DNA of 34,404 nt from Burkholderiaceae bacterium (GCA_022701635.1 JAKOOD010000227.1:1-34404); one strand, 5' to 3'; shown: positions 9,263-17,510, counted from the stretch's first letter. Made by a program: numbers and translations. The notes: generated from the letters alone by a model not told the origin.

Positions 9263-10630
9263 TTATCGCGTGGTCTGCTTGGCGTTGTCGGTGACGAACA
9301 GCGTCAATACCGCCGCCAGCACCATGCAGGCACCGCCCAGCACCAGCGTGAGGATCGCATGGCCGCCGAACAGGTGCTTGGTGAAGAAGCCGAGCAGCAG
9401 GCCGCTGACGATCTGCGGGATCACGACGAAGAAGTTGAACAGGCCCATGTAATAACCCATGCGGCTGGCCGGCAGCGCACCGGCCAGGATCGCGTACGGC
9501 ATGGTCAGGATGCTGGCCCAGGCCAGGCCGACGCCGATCATCGGCAGCATCAGCATCGTGATGTCGATGCCGAACACGTGCGCCAGCACCTGGCGGTCAT
9601 GGATGAAGAACAGGCTGGCGAGCGACAGGCCGCCGATCGCCAGGCAGACCGCGTGGCAGGCCTTGCGGCTGGTGGCGCGCGCCAGCACCGGCAGCACGAA
9701 GGCGGCCAGCGCCGAGATGCCGTTGTAGACCGCGAACATGACGCCGACATAGTTGGCGGCATCCTGGTAGGCGCTCGATTGCGCATCGGTGGTGCCGTAG
9801 ACGCTGTCGGCGATCGCGGTGCCGGTATAGATCCACAGCGAGAACAGGGCGATCCAGGTGAAGAACTGGACGAAGGCCAGCTGCACCATGGTCTTCGGCA
9901 TCTGGGCAAAGCCGCCGACGATCTCGCGCAGGGCCACGCCGAAACCGCGCGACGCGCGGCGCTGGGCCTGGAAGCGCTCCATGTCCGGCGGCGGCAGTTC
10001 GGTGGCGGTGAACACGGTCCAGCTGACGGCCACCAGGAACACCAGGCCGCCCAGGTAGAACGAGTAGCGCACCGTGTCCGGGATGGTACCGGCCACCGGC
10101 GTGTTCGAGACGTGCATCACTTCGGAGAAGAAGGTCGGCAGCAGCGACGCGATCACCGCGCCGCAGCCGATGAAGAAGGTCTGCATCGCGAAGCCGGCGG
10201 TCTGCTGCGACGGATCGAGCTTGTCGCCGACAAAGGCGCGGAACGGCTCCATCGAGACGTTGATCGCCGCATCCAGCATCCACAGCACCGCCACCGCCAT
10301 CCAGACGGCGGCGGAATTCGGCATCAGGAACAGCGCGATGGTGGCGAAGATCGCACCGAGGAAGAAGAAGGGACGGCGGCGGCCCCAGGTCGGGTGCCAG
10401 GTGTTGTCGCTGAGGTAGCCGATGATGGGCTGCACCAGCAGGCCGGTGACCGGGGCTGCCAGCCAGTACAGGGACAGGTCGTCCATGTTGGCGCCGAGGG
10501 TGGCAAAGATGCGGCTGGTGTTGGCGTTCTGCAGTGCGAAGCCGAACTGGATGCCGAAGAAGCCGAAGCTCATGTTCCACAGCTGCCAGAACGACAGGCG
10601 CGGTTTGAGCGAGTGAAGTTGCATGTCCAT
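9263..10630 (-). CDS. MFS sugar transporter, GPH/SUC type (probable maltose/maltodextrin:H+ symporter)
   Basis: The protein has about 12 hydrophobic segments. It starts at the ATG at 10630 (GGGGA 5 nt upstream) or the one at 10624 (AAGGA 5 nt upstream), and the sequence does not decide between them. LSFWQLWNMSFGFFGIQFGFALQNANTSRIF and the loop NTWHPTWGRRRPFFFLGA are typical of the glycoside-pentoside-hexuronide/SLC45-like sucrose and maltose symporters of Caulobacter, Xanthomonas and relatives. It would bring maltose or short maltodextrins across the inner membrane with protons. Its place ahead of pgm and the amylase on one strand, with its own strong promoter, fits that role. The substrate is inferred from context only. 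Confidence 0.88.
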   Translation of the reverse strand: MDMQLHSLKPRLSFWQLWNMSFGFFGIQFGFALQNANTSRIFATLGANMDDLSLYWLAAPVTGLLVQPIIGYLSDNTWHPTWGRRRPFFFLGAIFATIALFLMPNSAAVWMAVAVLWMLDAAINVSMEPFRAFVGDKLDPSQQTAGFAMQTFFIGCGAVIASLLPTFFSEVMHVSNTPVAGTIPDTVRYSFYLGGLVFLVAVSWTVFTATELPPPDMERFQAQRRASRGFGVALREIVGGFAQMPKTMVQLAFVQFFTWIALFSLWIYTGTAIADSVYGTTDAQSSAYQDAANYVGVMFAVYNGISALAAFVLPVLARATSRKACHAVCLAIGGLSLASLFFIHDRQVLAHVFGIDITMLMLPMIGVGLAWASILTMPYAILAGALPASRMGYYMGLFNFFVVIPQIVSGLLLGFFTKHLFGGHAILTLVLGGACMVLAAVLTLFVTDNAKQTTR

Positions 10631-10679
10631 CCTTGTCCCCTGATGGTGCCCGGACGTGTGCCAGACTACCTGATGTAGC

Positions 10680-10708
10680 AAAATAACATGGGGATGGATG
10701 AGTGTCAA
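10680..10708 (-). promoter_or_regulatory. Sigma-70 promoter of the sugar symporter gene
   Basis: On the minus strand a perfect -35 box TTGACA (complement of 10703-10708) is followed after exactly 17 bp by TATTTT (complement of 10680-10685). Transcription would start near 10673, about 43 nt before the likely start codon at 10630. This is the best-matching promoter in the window. Confidence 0.75.
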
Positions 10709-10738
10709 TTCACACAACACCCAGAGGACGATGAAATT

Positions 10739-10755
10739 ATGTAGTCAAACAACAG
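10739..10755. promoter_or_regulatory. Weak HexR-type site upstream of the symporter promoter
   Basis: ATGTAGTCAAACAACAG matches 12 of 17 positions of the inverted repeat at 17511-17527. One half (TGTAGTC) is intact and the other is degraded. It lies about 31 bp upstream of the -35 box, a place more typical of activation than of repression. It may be chance. Confidence 0.3.
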
Positions 10756-10765
10756 GACCGCGAAC

Positions 10766-10876
10766 GTAGGGTGGGCACCACGTGCCCACGCGTAACGGAT
10801 GCATGCCGTTGGCCGCAATCGAAGGAAAAGCCGGCATGATGCAAACGTTCGCGTGGGCACGGAGTGCCCACCCTAC
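10766..10876. repeat. 111-bp hairpin element (MITE/BIME-like)
   Basis: The 27-bp end at 10766-10792 (starting GTAGGGTGGGCAC) recurs inverted at 10850-10876 with two mismatches. The arms contain their own small palindromes (GTGGGCAC...GTGCCCAC). Imperfect pairing continues inward (GGATGCATGCCG against CGGCATGATGC), so the whole unit folds into one long hairpin with a loop near 10808-10830. It carries no gene. It stands between the stop codon of the helicase and the symporter promoter, where it could end helicase transcripts. Confidence 0.85.
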
Positions 10877-10897
10877 TATCAATGTACCTTGGTGCTA

Positions 10898-12703
10898 TCA
10901 ACCCTTGCGGTGCGGTTTCTTGTCCGCGAACTTGCGCTTGGCGGCCGGCTTCTTTTCCGGCGGTTCCTCGCCGTCGCGCGTGATGCCCAGCTGCTGGCCC
11001 GCCACCCACACCTTCTTCAGGTGGTCGACCAGGTCCTGCGGCAGGTCGGCCGGCATGTCCAGGGTGCTGAAGTCGTCGTAGATCTCGATGCGGCCGATTT
11101 CCTTGGACGCGATGCCGCCTTCGTTGGCGATGGCGCCGACGATGTTGCCCGGCTTGACACCGTGCGCGTGGCCGACTTCGATGCGGTAGGTGGCCATGCC
11201 CGGTTCCGGCGCACGCGCCACGCGTTCCTTCTTGAAGCCCTGGCGGCCTTCCCCTTCGCGCGGTGCGAAGCCTTCGCGGCCAGCGCGCGCCGGGCGCTCG
11301 TCGCGCTCGAACGAACGCTCGCGGCCTTCCGGACGCGGCTCGCGCTCGCGCGGCTCGAAGGCCGGCTTGGCCTCGCGGTCCGGCTTCTCGATCAGCAGCG
11401 GCTCGTCGCCGCGGTACAGCTTGGCCAGCGCGGCGGCGATATCGATCGCCGGCACGTTCTGGTCGCGCTCGTATTCTTCGATCAGCGAACGGAACACCTC
11501 CAGGCCGCCGGCGGCCAGGGTCTCGCCGATCTGGTCCTTGAAGCGGGCGATGCGCACGTCGTTGACCGCCTTGACGGTCGGCAGTTTCAGTTCGGCCACC
11601 GGCTGGCGCGTGGCGCGCTCGATCGACTTCAGCAGGCCGCGTTCACGCGGCGTGATGAACAGGATCGCCTGGCCGCTGCGACCGGCGCGGCCGGTGCGGC
11701 CGATGCGGTGGGTGTAGCTTTCCGGGTCCGACGGCACGTCGTAGTTGATCACGTGGCTGATGCGCTCCACGTCCAGGCCGCGTGCGGCGACGTCGGTGGC
11801 AACCAGGATGTCGATCTTGCCGTTCTTGAGCTGGTCGATGGTGCGCTCGCGCTGCTGCTGGGCCAGGTCGCCGTTGATGGCGGCGGCCAGGAAACCGCGC
11901 GCCTGCAGCTTGCTGGCCAGTTCCTCGGTACCGAGCTTGGTGCGCGCGAAGATGATCATGCCGTCGAAGGGTTCGGCTTCCAGGATGCGCGTGAGTGCCT
12001 CGATCTTTTGCAGGCCGGCCACGAGCCAGTAGCGCTGGGTGATGTTTTCGGCGGTACCGGTCTTGGCGGCGACCGTGACTTCCTGCGGCTCGCGCAGGTA
12101 GGTCTTGGCGATGCGCTTGATCGCCGGCGGCATGGTCGCCGAGAACAGCGTGGTCTGGCGCGTGTCCGGGGTCTGCTGCAGGATCTGTTCGACGTCGTCG
12201 ATGAAGCCCATGCGCAGCATCTCGTCGGCTTCGTCGAGGATCAGGGTCTTCAGTTGCGACAGGTCGAGCGAACCCTTTTCGATGTGGTCGATCACGCGGC
12301 CCGGGGTACCGACCACCACGTGCACGCCGCGGCGCAGCGCCGCTAGTTGCGGGCCATACGCCTGGCCACCGTAGATAGGCAGCACGTGGAAGCCCTTGAT
12401 GTGGGCCGCATAGCTCTGGAAGGCTTCGGCCACCTGGATCGCCAGTTCGCGCGTGGGCGCCAGCACCAGCGCCTGCGGCGCGGTGAGCTTGGTGTCGATC
12501 TGGGCCAGCACCGGCAGCGCGAAGGCGGCGGTCTTGCCGGTGCCGGTCTGCGCCTGCCCCAGCACGTCGCGGCCTTCCATCAGCAGCGGAATGGTGGCCG
12601 CCTGGATCGGCGATGGCGTTTCGTAGCCGACGTCCTTGAGCGCCTTGAGGATGGGCGCGGGAATATTCAGGTCGGCAAACGTCTGGAGCGGGGTTTCAAG
12701 CAT
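10898..12703 (-). CDS. deaD: DEAD-box ATP-dependent RNA helicase (DeaD/CsdA type)
   Basis: The 601-residue product starts at the ATG at 12703 (MLETPLQTFADLNI). An upstream GTG in the same frame would add 18 residues with no homology. The helicase motifs run in order: Q motif (FADLNIPAPILKAL...TPSPIQ), motif I AQTGTGKT at 51-58, PTRELA, TPGR, the DEAD box at 157-160, SAT at 188-190, and HRIGRTGR at 332-339. A low-complexity Arg/Glu stretch follows the core (REREPRPEGRERSFERDERP). Next comes a DbpA/CsdA-type RNA-binding domain (GHAHGVKPGNIVGAIANEGG) and a Lys/Arg-rich tail. The role is unwinding structured RNA in ribosome assembly and mRNA decay, especially in the cold. Its probable promoter leaves a leader containing a stable hairpin. 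It looks like a housekeeping gene inside the sugar locus. Confidence 0.94.
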   Translation of the reverse strand: MLETPLQTFADLNIPAPILKALKDVGYETPSPIQAATIPLLMEGRDVLGQAQTGTGKTAAFALPVLAQIDTKLTAPQALVLAPTRELAIQVAEAFQSYAAHIKGFHVLPIYGGQAYGPQLAALRRGVHVVVGTPGRVIDHIEKGSLDLSQLKTLILDEADEMLRMGFIDDVEQILQQTPDTRQTTLFSATMPPAIKRIAKTYLREPQEVTVAAKTGTAENITQRYWLVAGLQKIEALTRILEAEPFDGMIIFARTKLGTEELASKLQARGFLAAAINGDLAQQQRERTIDQLKNGKIDILVATDVAARGLDVERISHVINYDVPSDPESYTHRIGRTGRAGRSGQAILFITPRERGLLKSIERATRQPVAELKLPTVKAVNDVRIARFKDQIGETLAAGGLEVFRSLIEEYERDQNVPAIDIAAALAKLYRGDEPLLIEKPDREAKPAFEPREREPRPEGRERSFERDERPARAGREGFAPREGEGRQGFKKERVARAPEPGMATYRIEVGHAHGVKPGNIVGAIANEGGIASKEIGRIEIYDDFSTLDMPADLPQDLVDHLKKVWVAGQQLGITRDGEEPPEKKPAAKRKFADKKPHRKG

Positions 12704-12735
12704 GAAAGAAAATCTCGTAAAAAGCAAAAACGTTC

Positions 12736-12774
12736 GGGGCCAGAGCCCGGTTTTCACGGTTGGGCTCTGACCCC
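12736..12774. repeat. Palindromic element in the helicase leader
   Basis: GGGGCCAGAGCCC (12736-12748) faces GGGCTCTGACCCC (12762-12774), complementary except for one position that still allows a G-U pair in RNA. The loop is 13 nt. The predicted helicase transcript starts at about its outer edge, so the hairpin would form the 5' end of that mRNA, 33 nt before the start codon. Alternatively it is just a dispersed repeat lying between genes. Confidence 0.7.
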
Positions 12775-12779
12775 GACTG

Positions 12780-12807
12780 ATTAAAACACTGTAGTTTACT
12801 CGTTCAA
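12780..12807 (-). promoter_or_regulatory. Candidate sigma-70 promoter of the helicase gene
   Basis: On the minus strand TTGAAC (complement of 12802-12807), a 16-bp spacer and TTTAAT (complement of 12780-12785) make a fair promoter. The start would be near 12773, giving a leader of about 70 nt that holds the palindrome at 12736-12774. Confidence 0.45.
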
Positions 12808-12847
12808 GGGCTGGACGCTGTGATTATTTGAGATAAATGCCTGTTAT

Positions 12848-14368
12848 TCAACGCTTTGCTGTTGCAATTGCCCTTATGAATTCCTTATGCGAAGGCATCA
12901 CATCGACGCATTTGCCGACCACGCGTTCGATATTGCCGAGAAAATCGCCCAGTTCCTTGTCGCTCAATAGGTCCACCAGCGGGTTGTAGCCCGCGGTTTG
13001 GACGCCCTGCCCGTGCAGCACCTGCTGCCAGCCGATCTCCGTGAAGAGTTCGTTGTTTTCTCGCACCACCCGCCCGTGCGCTCCATATAAATCCAGCTTG
13101 CGCCGCAGCGTATCGGGAATGGCCATCGTGCGCACATGGTCCCAGAACGGCGTGTCGCGGCGCTCGGTCGCGTGGTAGTGCAGGATGATGAAGTCGCGGA
13201 TACGCTCGACCTCGAAATCGCACTGGCGGTTGAACTCGTCGATGTCGGCCTGGTGGAAGCCGGCGTCCGGGAAAAAGCTGACCAGGCGCGAGATCGTCGA
13301 CTGGATCAGGAAGATCGAGGTCGATTCCAGCGGCTCCAGGAAGCCCGACGACAGCCCGACCGCGACCACGTTCTTGTGCCAGACCTTCTTGCGCTTGCCG
13401 GCGGTGAAGCGCAGCAGCTTGGGTTCGGCCAGCGGCTTGCCGTCCAGGTTCTTCATCAGGATGGCCGCCGCTTCGTCGTCGCTCATGAAGCGGCTCGAAA
13501 ATACGTGGCCGTTACCGGTGCGGTGCTGCAGGCCGATACGCCATTGCCAACCGGCCGGGCGCGCGCTGGCGCGCGTGTACGGCAGCAGGTCGCCGCCCGA
13601 TTCGCACGGCACCGCCCAGGCACGGTCGCAGGGCAGCCAGTGGCTCCAGTCCTCGAAACCGGTGTTCAGCGCCTGCTCGATCAGCAGGCCGCGGAAGCCC
13701 GAGCAATCGAGGAACAGGTCGCCCTCCACCACGCTGCCGTCTTCCAGCGCCAGCGATTCGATGAAGCCGTCGCGGGGTCCGCCATTCAGACGCTGGCGCA
13801 CCTGCACGATCTTGCCTTCGGTGCGCACCACGCCGTGTTGTTCGGCATAGGTGCGCAGGTAGCGCGCGTACAGGCCGGCGTCCAGGTGGAAGGCGTAGAC
13901 GATGTCGGCCAGCGGCGAATTCGCCATCTCGGGCGACGGCCGTATGAACTTGCCTGCCTGTGCCGCCATGCGGTTGATCGAATAATGCGCGAGGTCGGGC
14001 GCCTGGCCGGCCCGGTGGGCCTTCAGCCAGTACTGGAAGAAGTCGACCGTTCCGAAGTCCTGCCCGAACTTGCCGAAGCCGTGCATGTAGCGCTCCCCCA
14101 CCCGGCCCCAGTCTTCGAACTCGATGCCGAGCTTGAAGGTGGCCTTGGTCTCGCGCATGAATTCATCCTCGTTGATGCCGAGGACATGATTGAAGAGGCG
14201 AATCATCGGGATCGTCGATTCGCCGACGCCGACGCTGGATATCGCGTCCGATTCGACCAGGCGGACTGCCACCTTGTTGCGCAGGATCTTGGCCAGCGCC
14301 GCGGCGGCCATCCAGCCGGCGGTGCCGCCACCGACGATGACGATGTTCTTGATGGGTGTCTGGTTCAT
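12848..14368 (-). CDS. Tryptophan-halogenase-family flavoprotein
   Basis: The 506-residue product is a flavin-dependent halogenase homologue (Pfam Trp_halogenase). The FAD dinucleotide loop GGGTAGW is at 13-19. The catalytic lysine falls at exactly residue 79 (TFKLGIEF), the number used for PrnA Lys79. The catalytic Glu is at 345 in SSGFLEPLEST (PrnA Glu346). The WxWxIP motif that marks two-component halogenases reads WQWRIG here (274-279), with Gly instead of Pro. Homologues stand beside TonB-dependent receptors in Caulobacter, Xanthomonas and Brevundimonas sugar loci, and a few of these act on indole. The true substrate here is unknown. It lies downstream of the receptor on the same strand, with 108 bp and two hairpins between. 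No flavin reductase partner is in the window. Confidence 0.88.
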   Translation of the reverse strand: MNQTPIKNIVIVGGGTAGWMAAAALAKILRNKVAVRLVESDAISSVGVGESTIPMIRLFNHVLGINEDEFMRETKATFKLGIEFEDWGRVGERYMHGFGKFGQDFGTVDFFQYWLKAHRAGQAPDLAHYSINRMAAQAGKFIRPSPEMANSPLADIVYAFHLDAGLYARYLRTYAEQHGVVRTEGKIVQVRQRLNGGPRDGFIESLALEDGSVVEGDLFLDCSGFRGLLIEQALNTGFEDWSHWLPCDRAWAVPCESGGDLLPYTRASARPAGWQWRIGLQHRTGNGHVFSSRFMSDDEAAAILMKNLDGKPLAEPKLLRFTAGKRKKVWHKNVVAVGLSSGFLEPLESTSIFLIQSTISRLVSFFPDAGFHQADIDEFNRQCDFEVERIRDFIILHYHATERRDTPFWDHVRTMAIPDTLRRKLDLYGAHGRVVRENNELFTEIGWQQVLHGQGVQTAGYNPLVDLLSDKELGDFLGNIERVVGKCVDVMPSHKEFIRAIATAKR

Positions 14369-14401
14369 GGCTTCGCAGGATATACGATATGGGCGATACG
14401 A

Positions 14402-14438
14402 CGAAGCCCCTCCACCGGGAACCGGGTGAGGGGCTTCG
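14402..14438 (-). terminator. Hairpin after the TonB-receptor gene
   Basis: CGAAGCCCCTC (14402-14412) pairs perfectly with GAGGGGCTTCG (14428-14438). Three more pairs can form after a bulge. It lies between the receptor and the halogenase and would be a strong RNA stem, but no T-run follows on either strand, so it is not a classic intrinsic terminator. It could lower, rather than stop, expression of the halogenase relative to the receptor. Confidence 0.5.
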
Positions 14439-14440
14439 CT

Positions 14441-14458
14441 CGATCGGTTGACCGATCG
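14441..14458. repeat. Perfect 8-bp inverted repeat beside the receptor stop codon
   Basis: CGATCGGT and ACCGATCG flank a 2-bp centre. With the neighbouring stem at 14402-14438 it gives two adjacent hairpins in the 3' region of the receptor mRNA. It could also be a protein-binding site. Confidence 0.5.
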
Positions 14459-14476
14459 TCTAGCTGGACGTGGCGA

Positions 14477-17272
14477 TTACAGCTTGTAGTTCAGGCCGAT
14501 CATCACGTTGCGACCGAAGCGTTTGTCTTCGATGACGTTGTCCTTGGTCTTACGATAGCGCATGTACGGCGCATCGTTGACGTTGGTCATCTGCGCCAGC
14601 ACGGACAGACCCTTCAGGCTGCCGGTCTGGAACTCGTAGCCGAGCTGCAGGTCGATCACTTTTTCGCCCTGGAAGTAGGTCAGTTCACGTGCACCGGAGT
14701 AGTCCGAGACTTCGCCGATGAAGTCCGAACGGTAGCGCTCCGCCACGCGGGCCGAGAAACCGGCCTTCTCGTAGTACAGCGTCAGGCTGGCGGCACGCTT
14801 GGACAGGCCCGGCAGGGCCATCGAACCCGAACCGCCGTTGGTGGTGTCCGGCAGGGTGACGGCGCTGCTGTTCTGGGCGACGTTGGCGACCACGCCGAAA
14901 CCGTCCAGGTAGCGGGTGACCAGGCTGAACGGCAACGATGCCGCGAATTCCACACCCTTCATGTTGCCGCCCGAGCCGTTGACCGGCGCGGTGTAGATAC
15001 CGATGTTGCTCGGTGCACGCACCGTGGTCGGCAGCAGGTAAGGCGTGAAGTCGGTGCTCTGGCCGCCGGTCACGATGTAGGTATCGAGCTTGCGGTAGAA
15101 CGCGGCCGCGCTGACGTAGGCCTTGTTGTCCCAGTATTTTTCGTAGGACAGGTCGACGCCCTTGGCGCGGAACGGCTTCAGGCGGGTGTTGCCGCCATCG
15201 CCGGCGTACTGGTTCCTGGTCGTGTCGAGGCCGAAGGTGCGCGATGCGCGCATGTCGTTCAGGGTCGGACGGGCCATGATCTTCTCGGCCGAGAAGCGCA
15301 GGGTCTGCTGGTTACCCAGGTCGCCGATCAGGTTCAGGGTCGGCAGCACGTCGTTGTAGCTGGTGCCGTCGGTATAGGAACCGGTCGGACGGTTGGCGTC
15401 GGTGACGCCCGCGGCCACCGACTCATCCACCGAGAACGCGGTCGACTCCTGCTGGGTGTGGATCACTTGCAGGCCCAGCGAACCGCGCACCGGGATGCTG
15501 CCCACCTGGGTGTCGATGCCCAGCTTGGCAAACGCGGTCGAGACCTTTTCGCGGACGATCCAGTCCTTGTTGTAGATGTCCGGATGCAGCTTCTGGTTGA
15601 TATCGTAGATGCCCAGGTTCTGCAGCGGGTTGAAGGTGATCATGTTGATCCCGCTGGCACCGGCCGGGGCGCTGCCCGAACCACTCGGGTACGGCACCGA
15701 GGCGAACGGATTGCTGCTGCCGGCGATCGACAGCAGGTTCTCGGTGTAGTCGCGGGTCTTCGAACGGTTGGTCACGTTTACGCCGACGTTGGCCTTGCTG
15801 AAGATCCAGGCGTTGTCCAGGTCGCGGGTCAGGTCGAAGCGGACCGCGCCCAGCTTGTCGTACACGTGCGGGAACTTGACGTAGCCGGCCTGGGTTTGGG
15901 CCCCGCCCCAGCCCTGGACGTCGGTCAGGCGTACGCTGTTCGGGTCGGCGTAGTTGACGCCGGTGGTAAAGATCTGGCTGCCGGCGGTGAAGCCGACGGT
16001 GTCGAAGGTGTTCGAGGTGCCGTAGGTTTCGATGTTGGCGCCGGTGCGCTCGGCCGAGTTCCACGACAGGTCGAGGTTGGCGCTCCAGTCGCGGTTCAGC
16101 TTCAGCTTGTTGTTCCAGCCGATCGACTTGCTGGTGTCGCTGTACGCCACGTTATCGTTGCGCAGCACGGCGCGCACGTTGTTGAACGAGCCGGCGGTGA
16201 CGGTGTTGCCCGACAGCGTAGGATTGATCAGCTGGCCCGGACGGTCGTACAGCGTGGTGGCCGGGGTGTCCGACAGCGGCAGCTGGATGCCGTGGTTGGC
16301 GGTATCGCGGTCATAGCGCGAGTAGAACAGGTCGATGGTGCTCGAGAATTCGCGGCTCGGGCGGAACTGGAGCACGCCCATCAGGCCGTTGCGCTCTTGC
16401 GTGTAGACCTCGGTGAACGCTTCCATGCCGGTGTACGGGATGTTGACGGTCTGGCCGTTGTAGGTCGTGGTGCCGCTGCCCCAGGAGCCGAAGCGGGTCT
16501 GGTCGCCGGTCTTGCCCTGCAGGCGGGTGAAGCCGAAGGCGATACCGACGGTGCGGTTCTGGAACTGGTCGATGTACGAGAAGGTCGAGCGGTTGCTGTA
16601 GCCATGGGTATCCATGCCCAGGCCGGTCTTCTCGCGACGGTAGTTGACCGCCATCGTGCGTTCCTTGAAGTCCAGCGGACGCACGGTCTGCATGTCGATG
16701 GTGCCCGACAGGCCCTGGCCCATCAGGCCGGCATCCGGGGTCTTGTAGACGGTCACGCCGGACAGCATCTCGCCCGGGTACTGGTCGAATTCGACGTTGC
16801 GGTTGTCGCCGACGGAGACTTGCTCGCGGCCGTTCAGCAGGCCGGTCGAGAAGGCCGGCGACAGGCCGCGGATCGAGATGACCGATGCGTTGCCGTGCTC
16901 GTCGCGCTGGGCGGTCAGGCCCGGCAGGCGCGAGATCGATTCGGCGATCGACTGGTCCGGCAGCTTGCCGATGTCTTCGGCCGAAATCGCCTCGACGATG
17001 GAGTCGTTGTTTTTCTTGACCGAGATCGCCGCTTCGATACCGCGGCGGATGCCGGTCACTTTCACACTCTGGATGCCGATGTTGCCGTTGTTGGCAGCCG
17101 CGTCGCCGTTACTTTGCGCGACCGCCTGGCTGGTGGTCTGCTGTTCCTGCGCGAAGGCAGCCTGGGTCGCCAGCGCCATGAAGACGGCGCAGCCTGCTGC
17201 GACCGGACGGAGTTGGAATGCAACATTGCCCGGCACGTTGCGCGCCGAGCGCTTGTTTGCGAAAAGGTTCAT
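14477..17272 (-). CDS. TonB-dependent outer-membrane receptor (probable maltodextrin receptor)
   Basis: I start it at the ATG at 17272, with GAGGGG six bases upstream. An in-frame ATG at 17290 lacks this. The 931-residue product has a signal peptide (VAAGCAVFMALATQAAFAQ). A plug domain follows: VKVTGIRRGIEAAI as TonB-box region, then EAISAEDIGKLPDQSIAESISRLPG, SIRGLSPAFSTGLLNGR and LSGTIDMQTVRPLDF. The rest is a long beta-barrel ending FGRNVMIGLNYKL. This form matches the Xanthomonas/Caulobacter TonB receptor family (TIGR01782), whose members often take up plant sugars. Placed opposite an amylase pair and near a maltose-type symporter, it most likely imports maltodextrins. The ligand cannot be read directly. 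The upstream region has two TTGACA boxes and distant inverted repeats. Confidence 0.92.
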   Translation of the reverse strand: MNLFANKRSARNVPGNVAFQLRPVAAGCAVFMALATQAAFAQEQQTTSQAVAQSNGDAAANNGNIGIQSVKVTGIRRGIEAAISVKKNNDSIVEAISAEDIGKLPDQSIAESISRLPGLTAQRDEHGNASVISIRGLSPAFSTGLLNGREQVSVGDNRNVEFDQYPGEMLSGVTVYKTPDAGLMGQGLSGTIDMQTVRPLDFKERTMAVNYRREKTGLGMDTHGYSNRSTFSYIDQFQNRTVGIAFGFTRLQGKTGDQTRFGSWGSGTTTYNGQTVNIPYTGMEAFTEVYTQERNGLMGVLQFRPSREFSSTIDLFYSRYDRDTANHGIQLPLSDTPATTLYDRPGQLINPTLSGNTVTAGSFNNVRAVLRNDNVAYSDTSKSIGWNNKLKLNRDWSANLDLSWNSAERTGANIETYGTSNTFDTVGFTAGSQIFTTGVNYADPNSVRLTDVQGWGGAQTQAGYVKFPHVYDKLGAVRFDLTRDLDNAWIFSKANVGVNVTNRSKTRDYTENLLSIAGSSNPFASVPYPSGSGSAPAGASGINMITFNPLQNLGIYDINQKLHPDIYNKDWIVREKVSTAFAKLGIDTQVGSIPVRGSLGLQVIHTQQESTAFSVDESVAAGVTDANRPTGSYTDGTSYNDVLPTLNLIGDLGNQQTLRFSAEKIMARPTLNDMRASRTFGLDTTRNQYAGDGGNTRLKPFRAKGVDLSYEKYWDNKAYVSAAAFYRKLDTYIVTGGQSTDFTPYLLPTTVRAPSNIGIYTAPVNGSGGNMKGVEFAASLPFSLVTRYLDGFGVVANVAQNSSAVTLPDTTNGGSGSMALPGLSKRAASLTLYYEKAGFSARVAERYRSDFIGEVSDYSGARELTYFQGEKVIDLQLGYEFQTGSLKGLSVLAQMTNVNDAPYMRYRKTKDNVIEDKRFGRNVMIGLNYKL

Positions 17273-17477
17273 TTGTCCCCTCGAATACATTTAGAACTAC
17301 ATTTTTTCCCGCAAACACCGGCCGGAAGCCAACAACACGGGATCCTCGAATAAACGTTTCTTAGACGTTCTGTCAACGATTCTGTACTAAAACTAGATGC
17401 ACTGTCAACGAGACTTGCCTTTGACTACTTGGATGTAAAATTTTTACGCGAATTTCCGCAAAAGCGGGGGTTTAACG

Positions 17478-17494
17478 TTGTATTCGAGCTACAA
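17478..17494. promoter_or_regulatory. HexR-type inverted repeat, site 2
   Basis: TTGTATTCGAGCTACAA has arms TTGTA/TACAA and differs from the perfect site at 17511-17527 at three positions. The centres of the two sites are 33 bp apart, close to three helical turns, so a protein bound at both would sit on the same face of the DNA. Confidence 0.6.
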
Positions 17495-17510
17495 ACGTCT
17501 GTATTTGTTA

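Noticed and set aside
10766-10876. The long hairpin considered as an insertion sequence or an attachment site
   Set aside because: No transposase or integrase frame is inside or next to it and no target duplication is evident; it is kept only as a non-coding repeat.
10898-12703. A cold-shock-regulated operon of helicase and symporter
   Set aside because: The 267-bp gap with a long hairpin and a separate near-consensus promoter for the symporter argues for independent transcription.
13136-17353. A 1405-codon open frame on the plus strand opposite the halogenase and receptor genes
   Set aside because: It is the antisense mirror of two genes with clear family motifs. Its translation is rich in Val, Arg, Gly, Asp and His without any recognisable fold, as expected for an antisense frame in GC-rich DNA.
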